Source: an uncultured beta proteobacterium
Lineage (GTDB): Bacteria; Pseudomonadota; Gammaproteobacteria; Burkholderiales; SG8-41
DNA length: 64,000 bases
Reading direction: 5' to 3'
Assembly (NCBI GenBank): GCA_903889565.1
Contig: CAISYC010000015.1
Location: 1 to 64,000 of the forward strand
This document shows positions 1-9,690 of this stretch, in pieces (position 1 is the stretch's first letter; every line of letters starts with the position of its first letter). Position numbers and translations under genes: made by a program. The notes under the pieces were generated by a model. The model searched no databases. It had not been told where the DNA came from and worked only from the letters and a program-made list of their open reading frames with translations.

Positions 1-99
1 AACAACAAGATTCGCGTCATCCAGCGCCGCGCATACGGACTGCGCGATGAAGAATATCTGCGGTTGAAAATCCTCACTTGCATGTTGCCAGCTCTCTAA
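1..99 (+). CDS. ISL3-like transposase, C-terminal end only
   Basis: The window opens inside a reading frame (frame 1) that runs 32 codons to a TAA at 97-99. The translation contains NNKIRVIQRRAYGLRDEEYL followed by RLKILTCMLP. This is the C-terminal pattern of ISL3-family (DDE) transposases, which usually end in a segment of the form 'INNKIKxIxRRAYGxxDxxYxxLKI'. Only the tail is visible, so intactness cannot be judged. It lies 0.24 kb beyond the 3' end of the TpsB gene, exactly where a secreted TpsA partner could have been encoded. The family assignment is from recalled motif similarity. Confidence 0.72.
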   Translation, partial: NNKIRVIQRRAYGLRDEEYLRLKILTCMLPAL

Positions 100-334
100 A
101 ATGACCCAAAATCACCCACTCGACTTCCCGAAGACCCAAAATTATTAAGCGCACCGCACGAGTCGCCAGCCATGGGCGCCAAAGAGGCGTACCACCGGCA
201 AATTGCGCCTACCTTAGGACGCTCGAACCACGCGAACAAGTGAACTAAATCACAGTCTTTTGCACAACCAGCCTAACCAAGCCCAATTCGAAAAACAATC
301 TATACAAATCAATTTGTTAGGTTTATTTGAGGAA
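100..334. other. Gene-free flank of the insertion sequence
   Basis: No credible gene is visible between the transposase stop and the TpsB stop. A 10-bp direct repeat, GACCCAAAAT, occurs at 103-112 and 133-142, close behind the transposase. The IS terminal inverted repeat probably lies in this stretch, but the left end of the element is outside the window, so its boundary cannot be fixed. From about 245 the sequence becomes AT-richer (for example around 290-345), which may include the 3' untranslated region of the minus-strand TpsB gene. Confidence 0.45.
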
Positions 335-3300
335 TCAATAAACCCAAACCATTGCCGCATGCAACGTATTCGAATTGCGCCGGCCATCCTTGATCAGGCG
401 GGTCGTGCCCGTTTCGCCATCGTGGTAAACCTGCGCGTAATCCATCTTCAGGCTGAACGTTTTGGTCGTCTGCACGCGTAAACCGAGACCATAACTCGAA
501 ATATCCTCCCCCTTGACCTCGCCGGGTTGCGGATCGTTACGCGTCAGGGTTGCGGTATCGATAAATGCGAGCGCCTTGACGCGTCCGCCCCCCCACTGCA
601 GTTTGGGGGCGATGTCAGGCGTATAGAGTTCGAAACTGGCGCGCCAGCCGCGATCCTGCGAATAGTAACGCTCGTCGAAACCGCGGACGGATTCGACGCC
701 ACCCGCGCCGAATTGTTCGCCGGCGATCAGGGCGTCGTCGGATTGTTGAACCGAGAACGCCGTGTGCGCCTGCCACTCGCCCCAGAACTGGTGCGTGTAG
801 TTGGCGCCCGCCCGGATGATGTTGTAGCCGGCCTTCGCGTCGGTCCGCACCGGATTGGGGTAGCCGGGTCTGATTTGCTGGAAGTCGCTCAGCGTACCGT
901 CGTTGCCGCCGGGGATGTTATGCGAAAACGTCGCATAAAAATCGACCTGGTGCGCGGTCCCGCGCCACAATCCCGAATACGTCACGCTGACCGGATGAAC
1001 CGTGATGTCCGGCACCAGCGGTGCGGTGCTGCCGACGAATGTCACGTTGCTTTGGAACGCCTTGTAATCGATACCGTAGGTAATCTTGTGTTCGTAATTG
1101 TCGATGCGATTCAAATTCTGGTTGTAGCGTGCACCGTAGACCGCGCCTGCACCGGCAACATTGAACAGCTGGGCGACAGTGCCGGACGTGACATCGGAAT
1201 AACCGGCAATCAAATCGATCGAATTGCCGGAAGCGTAGAGGGGAATGCGGTAACCGAGCCCGAACACCGTGACCGTCGGCGGATGCTCGGGGTTGGTGAT
1301 GTATTGCATCGTCAGCGTATGGTCGCGACCAAACATGTTCGAGTTCTGGTAACCGAAACCCGAGCGGTATTTGCCGGTCGCATACGTGCCGGTATTGTCC
1401 ATGCTGACCGAGTATTTGACCGGATCGTCCTCGATCAACTTGACCGTTGCATCAACCTCGCCATCCTGACTGCCGGCGCGCAACGCAACCTGCGTCTGTT
1501 TGCTCGCGTTTTCATTGGCCAGCTTGAGATTGCGCGCGATATCGATCGAATTCGGCGACATGCCCGGCCGCAACGCCGTCAGGCTGTTGAGAACGTTGCG
1601 TTCGGTATGCAGCTCATTGCCCTGAATTTCGATTTTGCCGATGCGTGTTTCGAGCACCTCGAAACGCACCTCGCCGCGTTCCAGTTCCTGTTCGGGCAGA
1701 TTGACCTGCACCGCGCTGTATCCCTTGTCCGAATAGGCAACCTGCAGCGCTTCAAGTGCGCGCTGGACGTCGGCAAAATCCTTCTGCCGCCCGGTATAGG
1801 CGAGCAGAACCTTGTTGATTTCGGCCGGTTTGAGCAAGGTATTGCCGACGACCTGGTAACGCGCAATATCGAAACGCAATGCCGCAGCAGCCGCGTCCTC
1901 ATCCGCGGGCGCGGCGGCGGCCACGGGTTCGGCGGGGCCCTGAACGTAAACCGGTTCCGCCGCCTTCGCAGGAGTGGTGATTGCCGGTGTCTGCTGCGCA
2001 ATCATTTCCGTTGGTGCCGATTTCGGCGCGGCAACCGGCGCAGTTGGCGCCGGCGCTGCGACCTGCACTGGGGGCCGGTCCTGCAGCGGCCGCACCGGCG
2101 CGCGCTCAATTTCCGGCGTCGCCTCCGGAACAGACGGCACTTCAACCGGCGGCACTGAAGCACTCTCCATCGGTTTGACCACCACCGCAGCTGCGGCAGC
2201 CGGCGCCGCGTCTTCCGGCTTGATCGTTGCAACGAACGGCGGCGCAGGCTTGGCTTCCGCGATTGCCACCGACGGCGCGGTTGGTGTTGGCGCGCTCACC
2301 ACAACATCGGGCGCGGGCGCAACATCAGGTTTTGCCACTGCGGGCACTGATTGCGACATTGGCGGTTCGACGGTCGGTGCGATTGCCGCTTCGGATTTCG
2401 ATTCCGCTGCCGTTACCGACACAATTTTTGGTTCGGCGACGACTGCCGCTTGAGGCGCGGGCTCAGGCGCAGGCGGTGTTGGCGGGGCAGCAGCAGCGAC
2501 TTGCGGCTTTGGCGCATCCACTTTCGATGCAGGAGCAATCTGTTGCCGCGCATCGGCTGCCGGCTCGGGCTTGGCAACCTCCACTGGCCGCGTGACGGCT
2601 TCGGCATTCGCGAACGGCAGGCTTTCGGGCGAAGGTGTCACTGCCACAATATCCGGCTTTGATTGTGCGACCTCAGGCGCGGCGCCGATGCGCTGAATCA
2701 CATCGGCATCCTGCTTGGGCTTATTGACCATTTCGGGTTGCGCGCGTGTTTCATTTTCTGAACCCGCCACCTCGTCGCGCTTTGCAGCAACCGCATCCGG
2801 CTTGAATGTTTCGGCTTTCGGCGCGAACGCAATCTGCGCTGACGCCTCAGGCTTTCGCACAGGCTCGGCAACCACTGCAGGGGGCGAAACAGCTTCAACT
2901 TTCGGTGCCGGTTCTGTTTGCGGTTTCGGCGTAATCGCGGGCGTGATCTCGGGAGCCACCGCAAATGAAGGCTGGGCGACAACTTCGACTTTGGGTGCAG
3001 GCACCGGTTCGGGTTTGGACGCAAGCGCTATGACTTCAGGCTTCGGCGCCTCGACCTCGGGTGCGACCGCGATCTGCGTTGCCGGGGGCACAACCTCGGG
3101 CTTCGGCTCCGGCGCGGCAACAGCGGGCTGCGCGACGACTTCAACTTTGGGCGCAGGCACCGCTTCGGGTTTCGGTGCAATCGCGATGACTTCCGGCTTT
3201 GGCGCCTCGACCTTGGGTGCGACCGCGATCTGCGTTGCCGGGGGCACAACCTCGGGCCTCGGCCCCGGCGCGGCAACAGCGGGCTGCGCAACAAGCTCAA

Positions 3301-4468
3301 CTCTTGGCACAGGCGCCGGTTCGGGTCTCGGTGCAATCGCGATGACTTCCGGCTTCGGCGCCTCGACCTTCGGTGTGACCGCAATCTGCATTGCCGGCGG
3401 CACAACCTCGCGCTTCGGCTCCGGCACGACGGCAGATGGCTGCGCAACAACTTCAACTTTGGGCGCAGGCACCGAGTCGGGCTTCGGCGCAATCGCGATG
3501 ACTTCCGGCTTTAACGCCTCAAACTTAGGCGCGACCGCGATCTGCGTTGCCGGCGGCACGACCTCGGGCTTCGGCTCCGGCGCTACAACTGCGGATGGCG
3601 GGACAACCTCAACTTTGGGTGCAGGCACCGGTTCGGGCTTCGGCGCTATCGCGATGACTACTGGATTCGGCGCCTCGACCTTTGGTGTGACCACAATTTG
3701 CTCGGCCACCACAGGCTTCGGCGCGGTTTCGACTTTCGTCGCAGGCTGAGCTTCAGGCAACACGGCAACGACCGCCGGCTTGGGCGGTTCCGCTCGCGCC
3801 GCTTCAATTACTGGCTTGAATTCAGGTTTGGCGACAGGCGCCTCAGCCGGGGGGGGGGCGAGCGCCTGCGCAATTTCAATCACTGGTGCAGCCGCAATCG
3901 GCGGCGCAGCAATCGGACGGTCCTGCAATGGTTTAGTGACAGGTCCATCCGCCAACGGCTTGAGCGTCGTCGCGCGGGCAACTTCGATCTTCGGTTCTGC
4001 GGCAACGGGCGAAGTATTTGCGGCGTTTCCGGTCAAATCGGTCAACGGTCGCGTCACAACCTCGCCTGGCGCAACAGCAACCGCGGGCGCGCCTTTTTGA
4101 TTGAGTACCGTGGTCGGCGCGCAGTCGCGCCCCAACGGCCTGGCCGTCTGCACGAGGCGGAAAGTGATGACGCCTGCTTCCGGCACCGGTGTTTCAATCG
4201 TGACCTGGGTTGAGCAATGCCCGAGCTCGAAATACGCCTGCTGCACGGCTTGCTGCGCCCTTTGCACATCGTCGGCGGATTTTTGCCGACCGATAAACGG
4301 TGACACGATTTTGGAAAATTCTTCGCTGGATAACTGAGGCGCGCCAAGGACCGAAAAACCGCCGATGTCGAAGCGCGCGGCCGGCACCGGACTCTGTGCC
4401 ATCGCCGACCAGCTTAAGACGAGCAGCGTCAACGCTGCTCCAGCCAATTTTTGTGACTTAAAACCCAT
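335..4468 (-). CDS. TpsB/FhaC-family outer-membrane transporter with a ~750-residue PAEK-rich linker
   Basis: Predicted two-partner-secretion pore of about 1377 residues; typical family members are about 550-600. The start is set at MGFKSQKLAG because a clear signal peptide follows (LTLLVLSWSAMAQ); the frame stays open 27 codons further upstream. Residues ~32-108 form a POTRA-like domain (RFDIGGFSVLG... QKSADDVQRAQQAVQQAY). About 110-860 is a low-complexity Pro/Ala/Val/Glu/Lys region with tandem repeats. A second RFDIARYQVVGNTLL POTRA begins at ~862, then a third POTRA, then a beta-barrel ending in WVY. The L6-loop signature VRGF is present (VESVRGFDERYY). No TpsA partner is in the window. 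Family architecture is known; the function of the linker is not. The minus strand is the coding one, although antisense frames are also open because of composition. Confidence 0.88.
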   Translation of the reverse strand: MGFKSQKLAGAALTLLVLSWSAMAQSPVPAARFDIGGFSVLGAPQLSSEEFSKIVSPFIGRQKSADDVQRAQQAVQQAYFELGHCSTQVTIETPVPEAGVITFRLVQTARPLGRDCAPTTVLNQKGAPAVAVAPGEVVTRPLTDLTGNAANTSPVAAEPKIEVARATTLKPLADGPVTKPLQDRPIAAPPIAAAPVIEIAQALAPPPAEAPVAKPEFKPVIEAARAEPPKPAVVAVLPEAQPATKVETAPKPVVAEQIVVTPKVEAPNPVVIAIAPKPEPVPAPKVEVVPPSAVVAPEPKPEVVPPATQIAVAPKFEALKPEVIAIAPKPDSVPAPKVEVVAQPSAVVPEPKREVVPPAMQIAVTPKVEAPKPEVIAIAPRPEPAPVPRVELVAQPAVAAPGPRPEVVPPATQIAVAPKVEAPKPEVIAIAPKPEAVPAPKVEVVAQPAVAAPEPKPEVVPPATQIAVAPEVEAPKPEVIALASKPEPVPAPKVEVVAQPSFAVAPEITPAITPKPQTEPAPKVEAVSPPAVVAEPVRKPEASAQIAFAPKAETFKPDAVAAKRDEVAGSENETRAQPEMVNKPKQDADVIQRIGAAPEVAQSKPDIVAVTPSPESLPFANAEAVTRPVEVAKPEPAADARQQIAPASKVDAPKPQVAAAAPPTPPAPEPAPQAAVVAEPKIVSVTAAESKSEAAIAPTVEPPMSQSVPAVAKPDVAPAPDVVVSAPTPTAPSVAIAEAKPAPPFVATIKPEDAAPAAAAAVVVKPMESASVPPVEVPSVPEATPEIERAPVRPLQDRPPVQVAAPAPTAPVAAPKSAPTEMIAQQTPAITTPAKAAEPVYVQGPAEPVAAAAPADEDAAAAALRFDIARYQVVGNTLLKPAEINKVLLAYTGRQKDFADVQRALEALQVAYSDKGYSAVQVNLPEQELERGEVRFEVLETRIGKIEIQGNELHTERNVLNSLTALRPGMSPNSIDIARNLKLANENASKQTQVALRAGSQDGEVDATVKLIEDDPVKYSVSMDNTGTYATGKYRSGFGYQNSNMFGRDHTLTMQYITNPEHPPTVTVFGLGYRIPLYASGNSIDLIAGYSDVTSGTVAQLFNVAGAGAVYGARYNQNLNRIDNYEHKITYGIDYKAFQSNVTFVGSTAPLVPDITVHPVSVTYSGLWRGTAHQVDFYATFSHNIPGGNDGTLSDFQQIRPGYPNPVRTDAKAGYNIIRAGANYTHQFWGEWQAHTAFSVQQSDDALIAGEQFGAGGVESVRGFDERYYSQDRGWRASFELYTPDIAPKLQWGGGRVKALAFIDTATLTRNDPQPGEVKGEDISSYGLGLRVQTTKTFSLKMDYAQVYHDGETGTTRLIKDGRRNSNTLHAAMVWVY
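3071..3694 (-). repeat. Four in-frame 156-bp tandem repeats in the TpsB linker
   Basis: Equivalent bases recur at 3071, 3227, 3383, 3539 and 3695, an exact spacing of 156 bp (52 codons). That makes four consecutive units, with degenerate copies on both sides. Each unit encodes a variant of PEVIAIAPKPEPVPAPKVEV followed by VAQPAVAAPEPKPEVVPPAT and QIAVAPKVEAPK. The length is a multiple of three, so changes in copy number keep the frame. Such arrays are prone to slippage and recombination. Confidence 0.85.
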
Positions 4469-5613
<1,145 letters not shown>

Positions 5614-5637
5614 CCGGCGCGCCATTACAACGGCGCC

Positions 5638-6195
5638 ATGCAAAAGCCCCCGCGTCCGCGCAGCGGCGAACCGGAAAAACTGGAGAGCCTGCTGCCCGAC
5701 GTGACTCCGATCGCGCATCACGGGCGCGTCCTGCAACCGCGCAAAAAGATTCCGCCGGTCGCGCGCCAGCGGCTGCGCGACGAACAGGCGGCGCTGGCTG
5801 AAAGTCTCAGCGATCATCCGCAGTGGGACATCGGCATCGAGACCGGCGAGGAACTTGTATATTTGCGCGAAGGGATCGCCTCGCACACGCTGCGCAAACT
5901 ACGCCGCGGACATTGGGTGATCCAGGACGAACTGGACCTTCACGGTTACACCGCGGATGAAGCGCGAAGCGCCGTGGCGTTGTTTTTGCAAGCCTGCCTG
6001 CGCGACGGTTTTCGCTGCATTCGCATTGTGCACGGCAAGGGGCTGCGCTCGAAAAACCGCGAACCCGTGCTCAAAACCAAGGTGGGGATTTGGTTAAGGC
6101 AACGCGAGGAGGTGCTCGCATTTTGTCAGGCCAGGCAGGCCGACGGCGGCGGCGGCGCGGTAATCGTTCTGCTGAAGTCGGCGTCGCGCCGGTAA
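5638..6195 (+). CDS. Smr-domain protein
   Basis: 185 residues. The first ~95 are a charged extension. The C-terminal half is a small MutS-related (Smr) domain with the DLHGYTADEARSAVALFLQ motif, the HGKG motif in IRIVHGKGLRS, and a C-terminal strand VIVLLK. Stand-alone Smr proteins are nucleic-acid-associated and some are endonucleases (established for the family). Whether this copy cleaves DNA or RNA cannot be told from sequence. It lies 24 bp after trxB and is probably co-transcribed. Confidence 0.9.
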   Translation: MQKPPRPRSGEPEKLESLLPDVTPIAHHGRVLQPRKKIPPVARQRLRDEQAALAESLSDHPQWDIGIETGEELVYLREGIASHTLRKLRRGHWVIQDELDLHGYTADEARSAVALFLQACLRDGFRCIRIVHGKGLRSKNREPVLKTKVGIWLRQREEVLAFCQARQADGGGGAVIVLLKSASRR

Positions 6196-6238
6196 GCACC
6201 GGGCCGGCACTGCGCCGGCCACCGGCGCCGACTTGACG

Positions 6239-6667
<429 letters not shown>

Positions 6668-8341
6668 TCAATCGAACCGGTGGCGGTATTTATTGGTGAT
6701 CGGGTAGCGCCAGTCCTTGCCGAAGCCGCGCGGCGTGATACGGATGCCGACCGGCGACTGCCGGCGCTTGTATTCGCTGATGCGCAACAACTGCACGACG
6801 CGCTCCACATCCTTGCGCGCGTAACCCGCCGCCTCGATCTCCTGCGGGCTGCGATTGTGCTCGACATAAGCCTCCATGATGGCGTCGAGCACTTCGTACG
6901 GCGGCAGACTGTCCTGATCGGTCTGATTCGGCCGCAGCTCAGCGGACGGCGCACGCGTGATGACGCGCTGCGGAATAACCGGCGACAGCGTATTGCGGTA
7001 ATTCGCCAAGCGGTAAACCAGCATTTTGCTGATGTCTTTCAATACGGCAAAACCGCCGGCCATATCGCCATACAAGGTCGCATACCCCGTGCCCATCTCG
7101 CTCTTGTTTCCGGTGGTCACCACGATCGCCCCGGTCTTGTTCGACAACGCCATCAACAGCGTGCCGCGAACGCGGGCCTGGATATTTTCCTCGGTCGTAT
7201 CCAGCGCCAGCCCCTTGAATTCATCGGCGAGCGCCGCAGTAAACACATCAACTACCGGCTTGATCGCGATTTCCGAATAACGCACGCCAAGCTGCTCCGC
7301 TTCTTCGCGCGCGTCAATCTGGCTGATGTCGGCGGTATATTGCGAAGGCATCATGACAGCGTGCACTTTAGACGGCCCGATGGCGTCGGCAGCGATCGCC
7401 AGCGTCACGGCCGAATCGATGCCGCCCGACAGGCCGAGCAACACGCCTGGGAAGCCGTTTTTGCGGACGTAGTCGCGCACGCCGAGGCACAGCGCCGAAT
7501 ACACTTCAGCTTCGACCGATGCCGCCGGCACGATGGCCCCCGGCCGCGGATCGCCGCCGTCTAGAATCACAATGTCCAGCGCTTCTTCGAACATCGGCAG
7601 TTGATGCGTCAGGACCCCCGCGCGGTCAAGCACGAACGAGGCGCCGTCGAACACCAGTTCGTCCTGGCCACCGACCAGATTGGCGTAGATCACCGGCATG
7701 CCGGTTTCCGCTACCCGCCGGCGGATCACGTCGTGACGCGTTTCCTGTTTGCGCAGATGGTAGGGCGACGCGTTAAGCACCAGCAACACCTGCGCGCCGG
7801 CCTCGCGCGCCGCCAGTGGCGCCCGCGCGCTGCCACTGAGCGCGCCGTCGCCGTCACGATCGGCGCCGGGCCGGGCCGATGACGGCCCCTGCTCGCCCCA
7901 GGTGTCTTCACAAATATTGATGCCGAAGGTCACGCCCGAAACGGTAAACACGCAGGGGTCGCTGCCCGAATCGAAATAACGCTGTTCGTCGAACACGGTG
8001 TAGTTCGGCAAGGCGTGCTTGCGATAGGTCGCAACCACGCGGCCGCCCTGGATCACCGACGCCGCGTTGTAACGCTTGCCATCGGCCTGTTGCGGATGAC
8101 CGACAACCAGCGTGACATCCTGCGCGCCGGCGGCCAGCCGCGCCAGCGCGGCGTCGCAATCGAGATAAAAATCGTCACGCAGCAGCAGATCCTCGGGCGG
8201 ATATCCGCACAAGGCGAGTTCGGGCGTAATGACGATCTCAGCCGACTGCGCGCGCGCGCGCGCAACGAAGTCGAGAATGCGGGTAACGTTGCCGGCGAGG
8301 TCGCCGACGGTGCAGTTAATCTGGGCAATCGCGATTTTCAT
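6668..8341 (-). CDS. nadE: Glutamine-dependent NAD+ synthetase
   Basis: 557 residues, the two-domain form. The N-terminal nitrilase-like glutaminase domain shows the glutamate in VITPELALCGYPPEDLL and the catalytic cysteine in NICEDTWGE. The C-terminal synthetase domain has the PP-loop LGLSGGIDSAV and the NKSEMGTGYATLYGD segment. It makes NAD+ from deamido-NAD+, ATP and glutamine-derived ammonia, the last step of NAD synthesis. It ends 90 bp before the PII gene and is likely co-transcribed with it, a known neighbourhood that couples NAD synthesis to nitrogen state. Confidence 0.97.
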   Translation of the reverse strand: MKIAIAQINCTVGDLAGNVTRILDFVARARAQSAEIVITPELALCGYPPEDLLLRDDFYLDCDAALARLAAGAQDVTLVVGHPQQADGKRYNAASVIQGGRVVATYRKHALPNYTVFDEQRYFDSGSDPCVFTVSGVTFGINICEDTWGEQGPSSARPGADRDGDGALSGSARAPLAAREAGAQVLLVLNASPYHLRKQETRHDVIRRRVAETGMPVIYANLVGGQDELVFDGASFVLDRAGVLTHQLPMFEEALDIVILDGGDPRPGAIVPAASVEAEVYSALCLGVRDYVRKNGFPGVLLGLSGGIDSAVTLAIAADAIGPSKVHAVMMPSQYTADISQIDAREEAEQLGVRYSEIAIKPVVDVFTAALADEFKGLALDTTEENIQARVRGTLLMALSNKTGAIVVTTGNKSEMGTGYATLYGDMAGGFAVLKDISKMLVYRLANYRNTLSPVIPQRVITRAPSAELRPNQTDQDSLPPYEVLDAIMEAYVEHNRSPQEIEAAGYARKDVERVVQLLRISEYKRRQSPVGIRITPRGFGKDWRYPITNKYRHRFD

Positions 8342-8428
8342 GGCGCTAATATATCATCTGCGCGCACCCGCGCCGCTCATCGGCCGACCGAACGCAATGC
8401 AATGCTCAACCGAGAAGACGCCGCCCCG

Positions 8429-9610
8429 ATGGCCGCCACCGCAATAGAAGTCTGCGCATCGATCAACGGCGTCGCAGCGGCGACGTGGAACACGCTCGCC
8501 GGCGACGATCCATTCATGCAGCATGCCTTCCTCAACACGCTGCACGAAACCGGTTGCGCCTGCGACGACACCGGCTGGACGCCGCAATATCTGCTGCTGC
8601 GCGAGCACGGCGCACTGACCGGCGCGCTGCCGTTGTACGTCAAGATGCATTCATACGGCGAATACGTGTTCGACTGGGCGTGGGCCGATGCCTATCAGCG
8701 CAGCGGGCTGCGCTACTACCCGAAACTGTTGAATGCGGTGCCATTTACACCGGTCGGCGGCCGCCGCGTACTTGCGGATACCGCGCCGCGCCGCGCGCTG
8801 CTGATCGAGGCCGCCCTGCAGCTTGCGCATGACAGCGGCGTGTCGTCGCTGCACAGCCTGTTCCCGCCGCCCGATCAGGCGGCGGCAATGCAGGATGCCG
8901 GCATGCTGCTGCGTCATGGTGTGCAGTTTCACTGGAACAACGCGAGCAGCGGCGCCGGCTACGCCGATTTCGAACAATTTCTCGCCTCGCTTAATCATGT
9001 CAAACGCAAGAAAATCCGTCAGGAACGGCGGCGCGTGCACGATGCGGGCATCCGCTTCGAATGGCTGGCCGGCCCCGACATCAGCGATGAGCTGTGGGTG
9101 TTCTTCAACCGCTGCTATCGCGAGACCTACCGCCTGCATCATTCGACGCCGTACCTCAATCTCGATTTCTTTCGCGCGATCGGCCGCCTCATGCCGCAAA
9201 ACATCCTGCTGGTGGTGGCGCGGCGCGAAGGTCGTGCGATAGCGGCCTCGCTCAACATCCACAACGGGCGCACGCTGTTCGGGCGTTACTGGGGCGCGCT
9301 CGAATATCACCCGGCGCTGCACTTTGAAACCTGCTACTACCAGGTGATCGAATGGTGCATTGCGCGCGGCATCGCGACGTTCGAAGGCGGCGCGCAGGGC
9401 GAACATAAAATGGCGCGCGGCCTGCTCCCCGTGGAAACCAGCTCCGCGCACTGGCTGGCGCACCCTCGCTTCGCCGCTGCCGTCGAGGAATTCCTTGTGC
9501 GCGAGCGCGACAGCGTTTCCGCGCATATCGACGAATTATCCGAACGCAATCCTTACCGCCGGAGCGCACCCGCGGAAAACGAAACACCGCGAAACGAAGC
9601 GGATGGTTAA
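8429..9610 (+). CDS. GNAT/FemAB-like acyltransferase of the COG3146 (DUF482) family
   Basis: About 393 residues. The sequence matches the proteobacterial family annotated as 'peptidogalycan biosynthesis protein' or GNAT: an N-terminal SINGVAAATWNTLAGDDPFMQHAFL, an internal VKRKKIRQERRRV, and a C-terminal TFEGGAQGEHKMARGLLPV. The family is distantly related to FemAB/GNAT transferases; its biochemical role is not established. The start is uncertain: ATG at 8429 follows GAGAAGAC, while an in-frame ATG at 8402 lacks an evident binding site. It is divergent from nadE. Confidence 0.82.
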   Translation: MAATAIEVCASINGVAAATWNTLAGDDPFMQHAFLNTLHETGCACDDTGWTPQYLLLREHGALTGALPLYVKMHSYGEYVFDWAWADAYQRSGLRYYPKLLNAVPFTPVGGRRVLADTAPRRALLIEAALQLAHDSGVSSLHSLFPPPDQAAAMQDAGMLLRHGVQFHWNNASSGAGYADFEQFLASLNHVKRKKIRQERRRVHDAGIRFEWLAGPDISDELWVFFNRCYRETYRLHHSTPYLNLDFFRAIGRLMPQNILLVVARREGRAIAASLNIHNGRTLFGRYWGALEYHPALHFETCYYQVIEWCIARGIATFEGGAQGEHKMARGLLPVETSSAHWLAHPRFAAAVEEFLVRERDSVSAHIDELSERNPYRRSAPAENETPRNEADG

Positions 9611-9690
9611 TCCGCTTGCATCTCGCCGGGGACTGAATAAACTGTCGCCACAAATCAAAGAAGCAGGCCTGCGTGGAGAGCACCACAGTC

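Noticed and set aside
527-2158. 543-codon open frame antisense to tpsB
   Set aside because: It lies opposite a well-supported coding region, shows no domain and is Arg-rich in the way antisense frames of GC-rich genes are.
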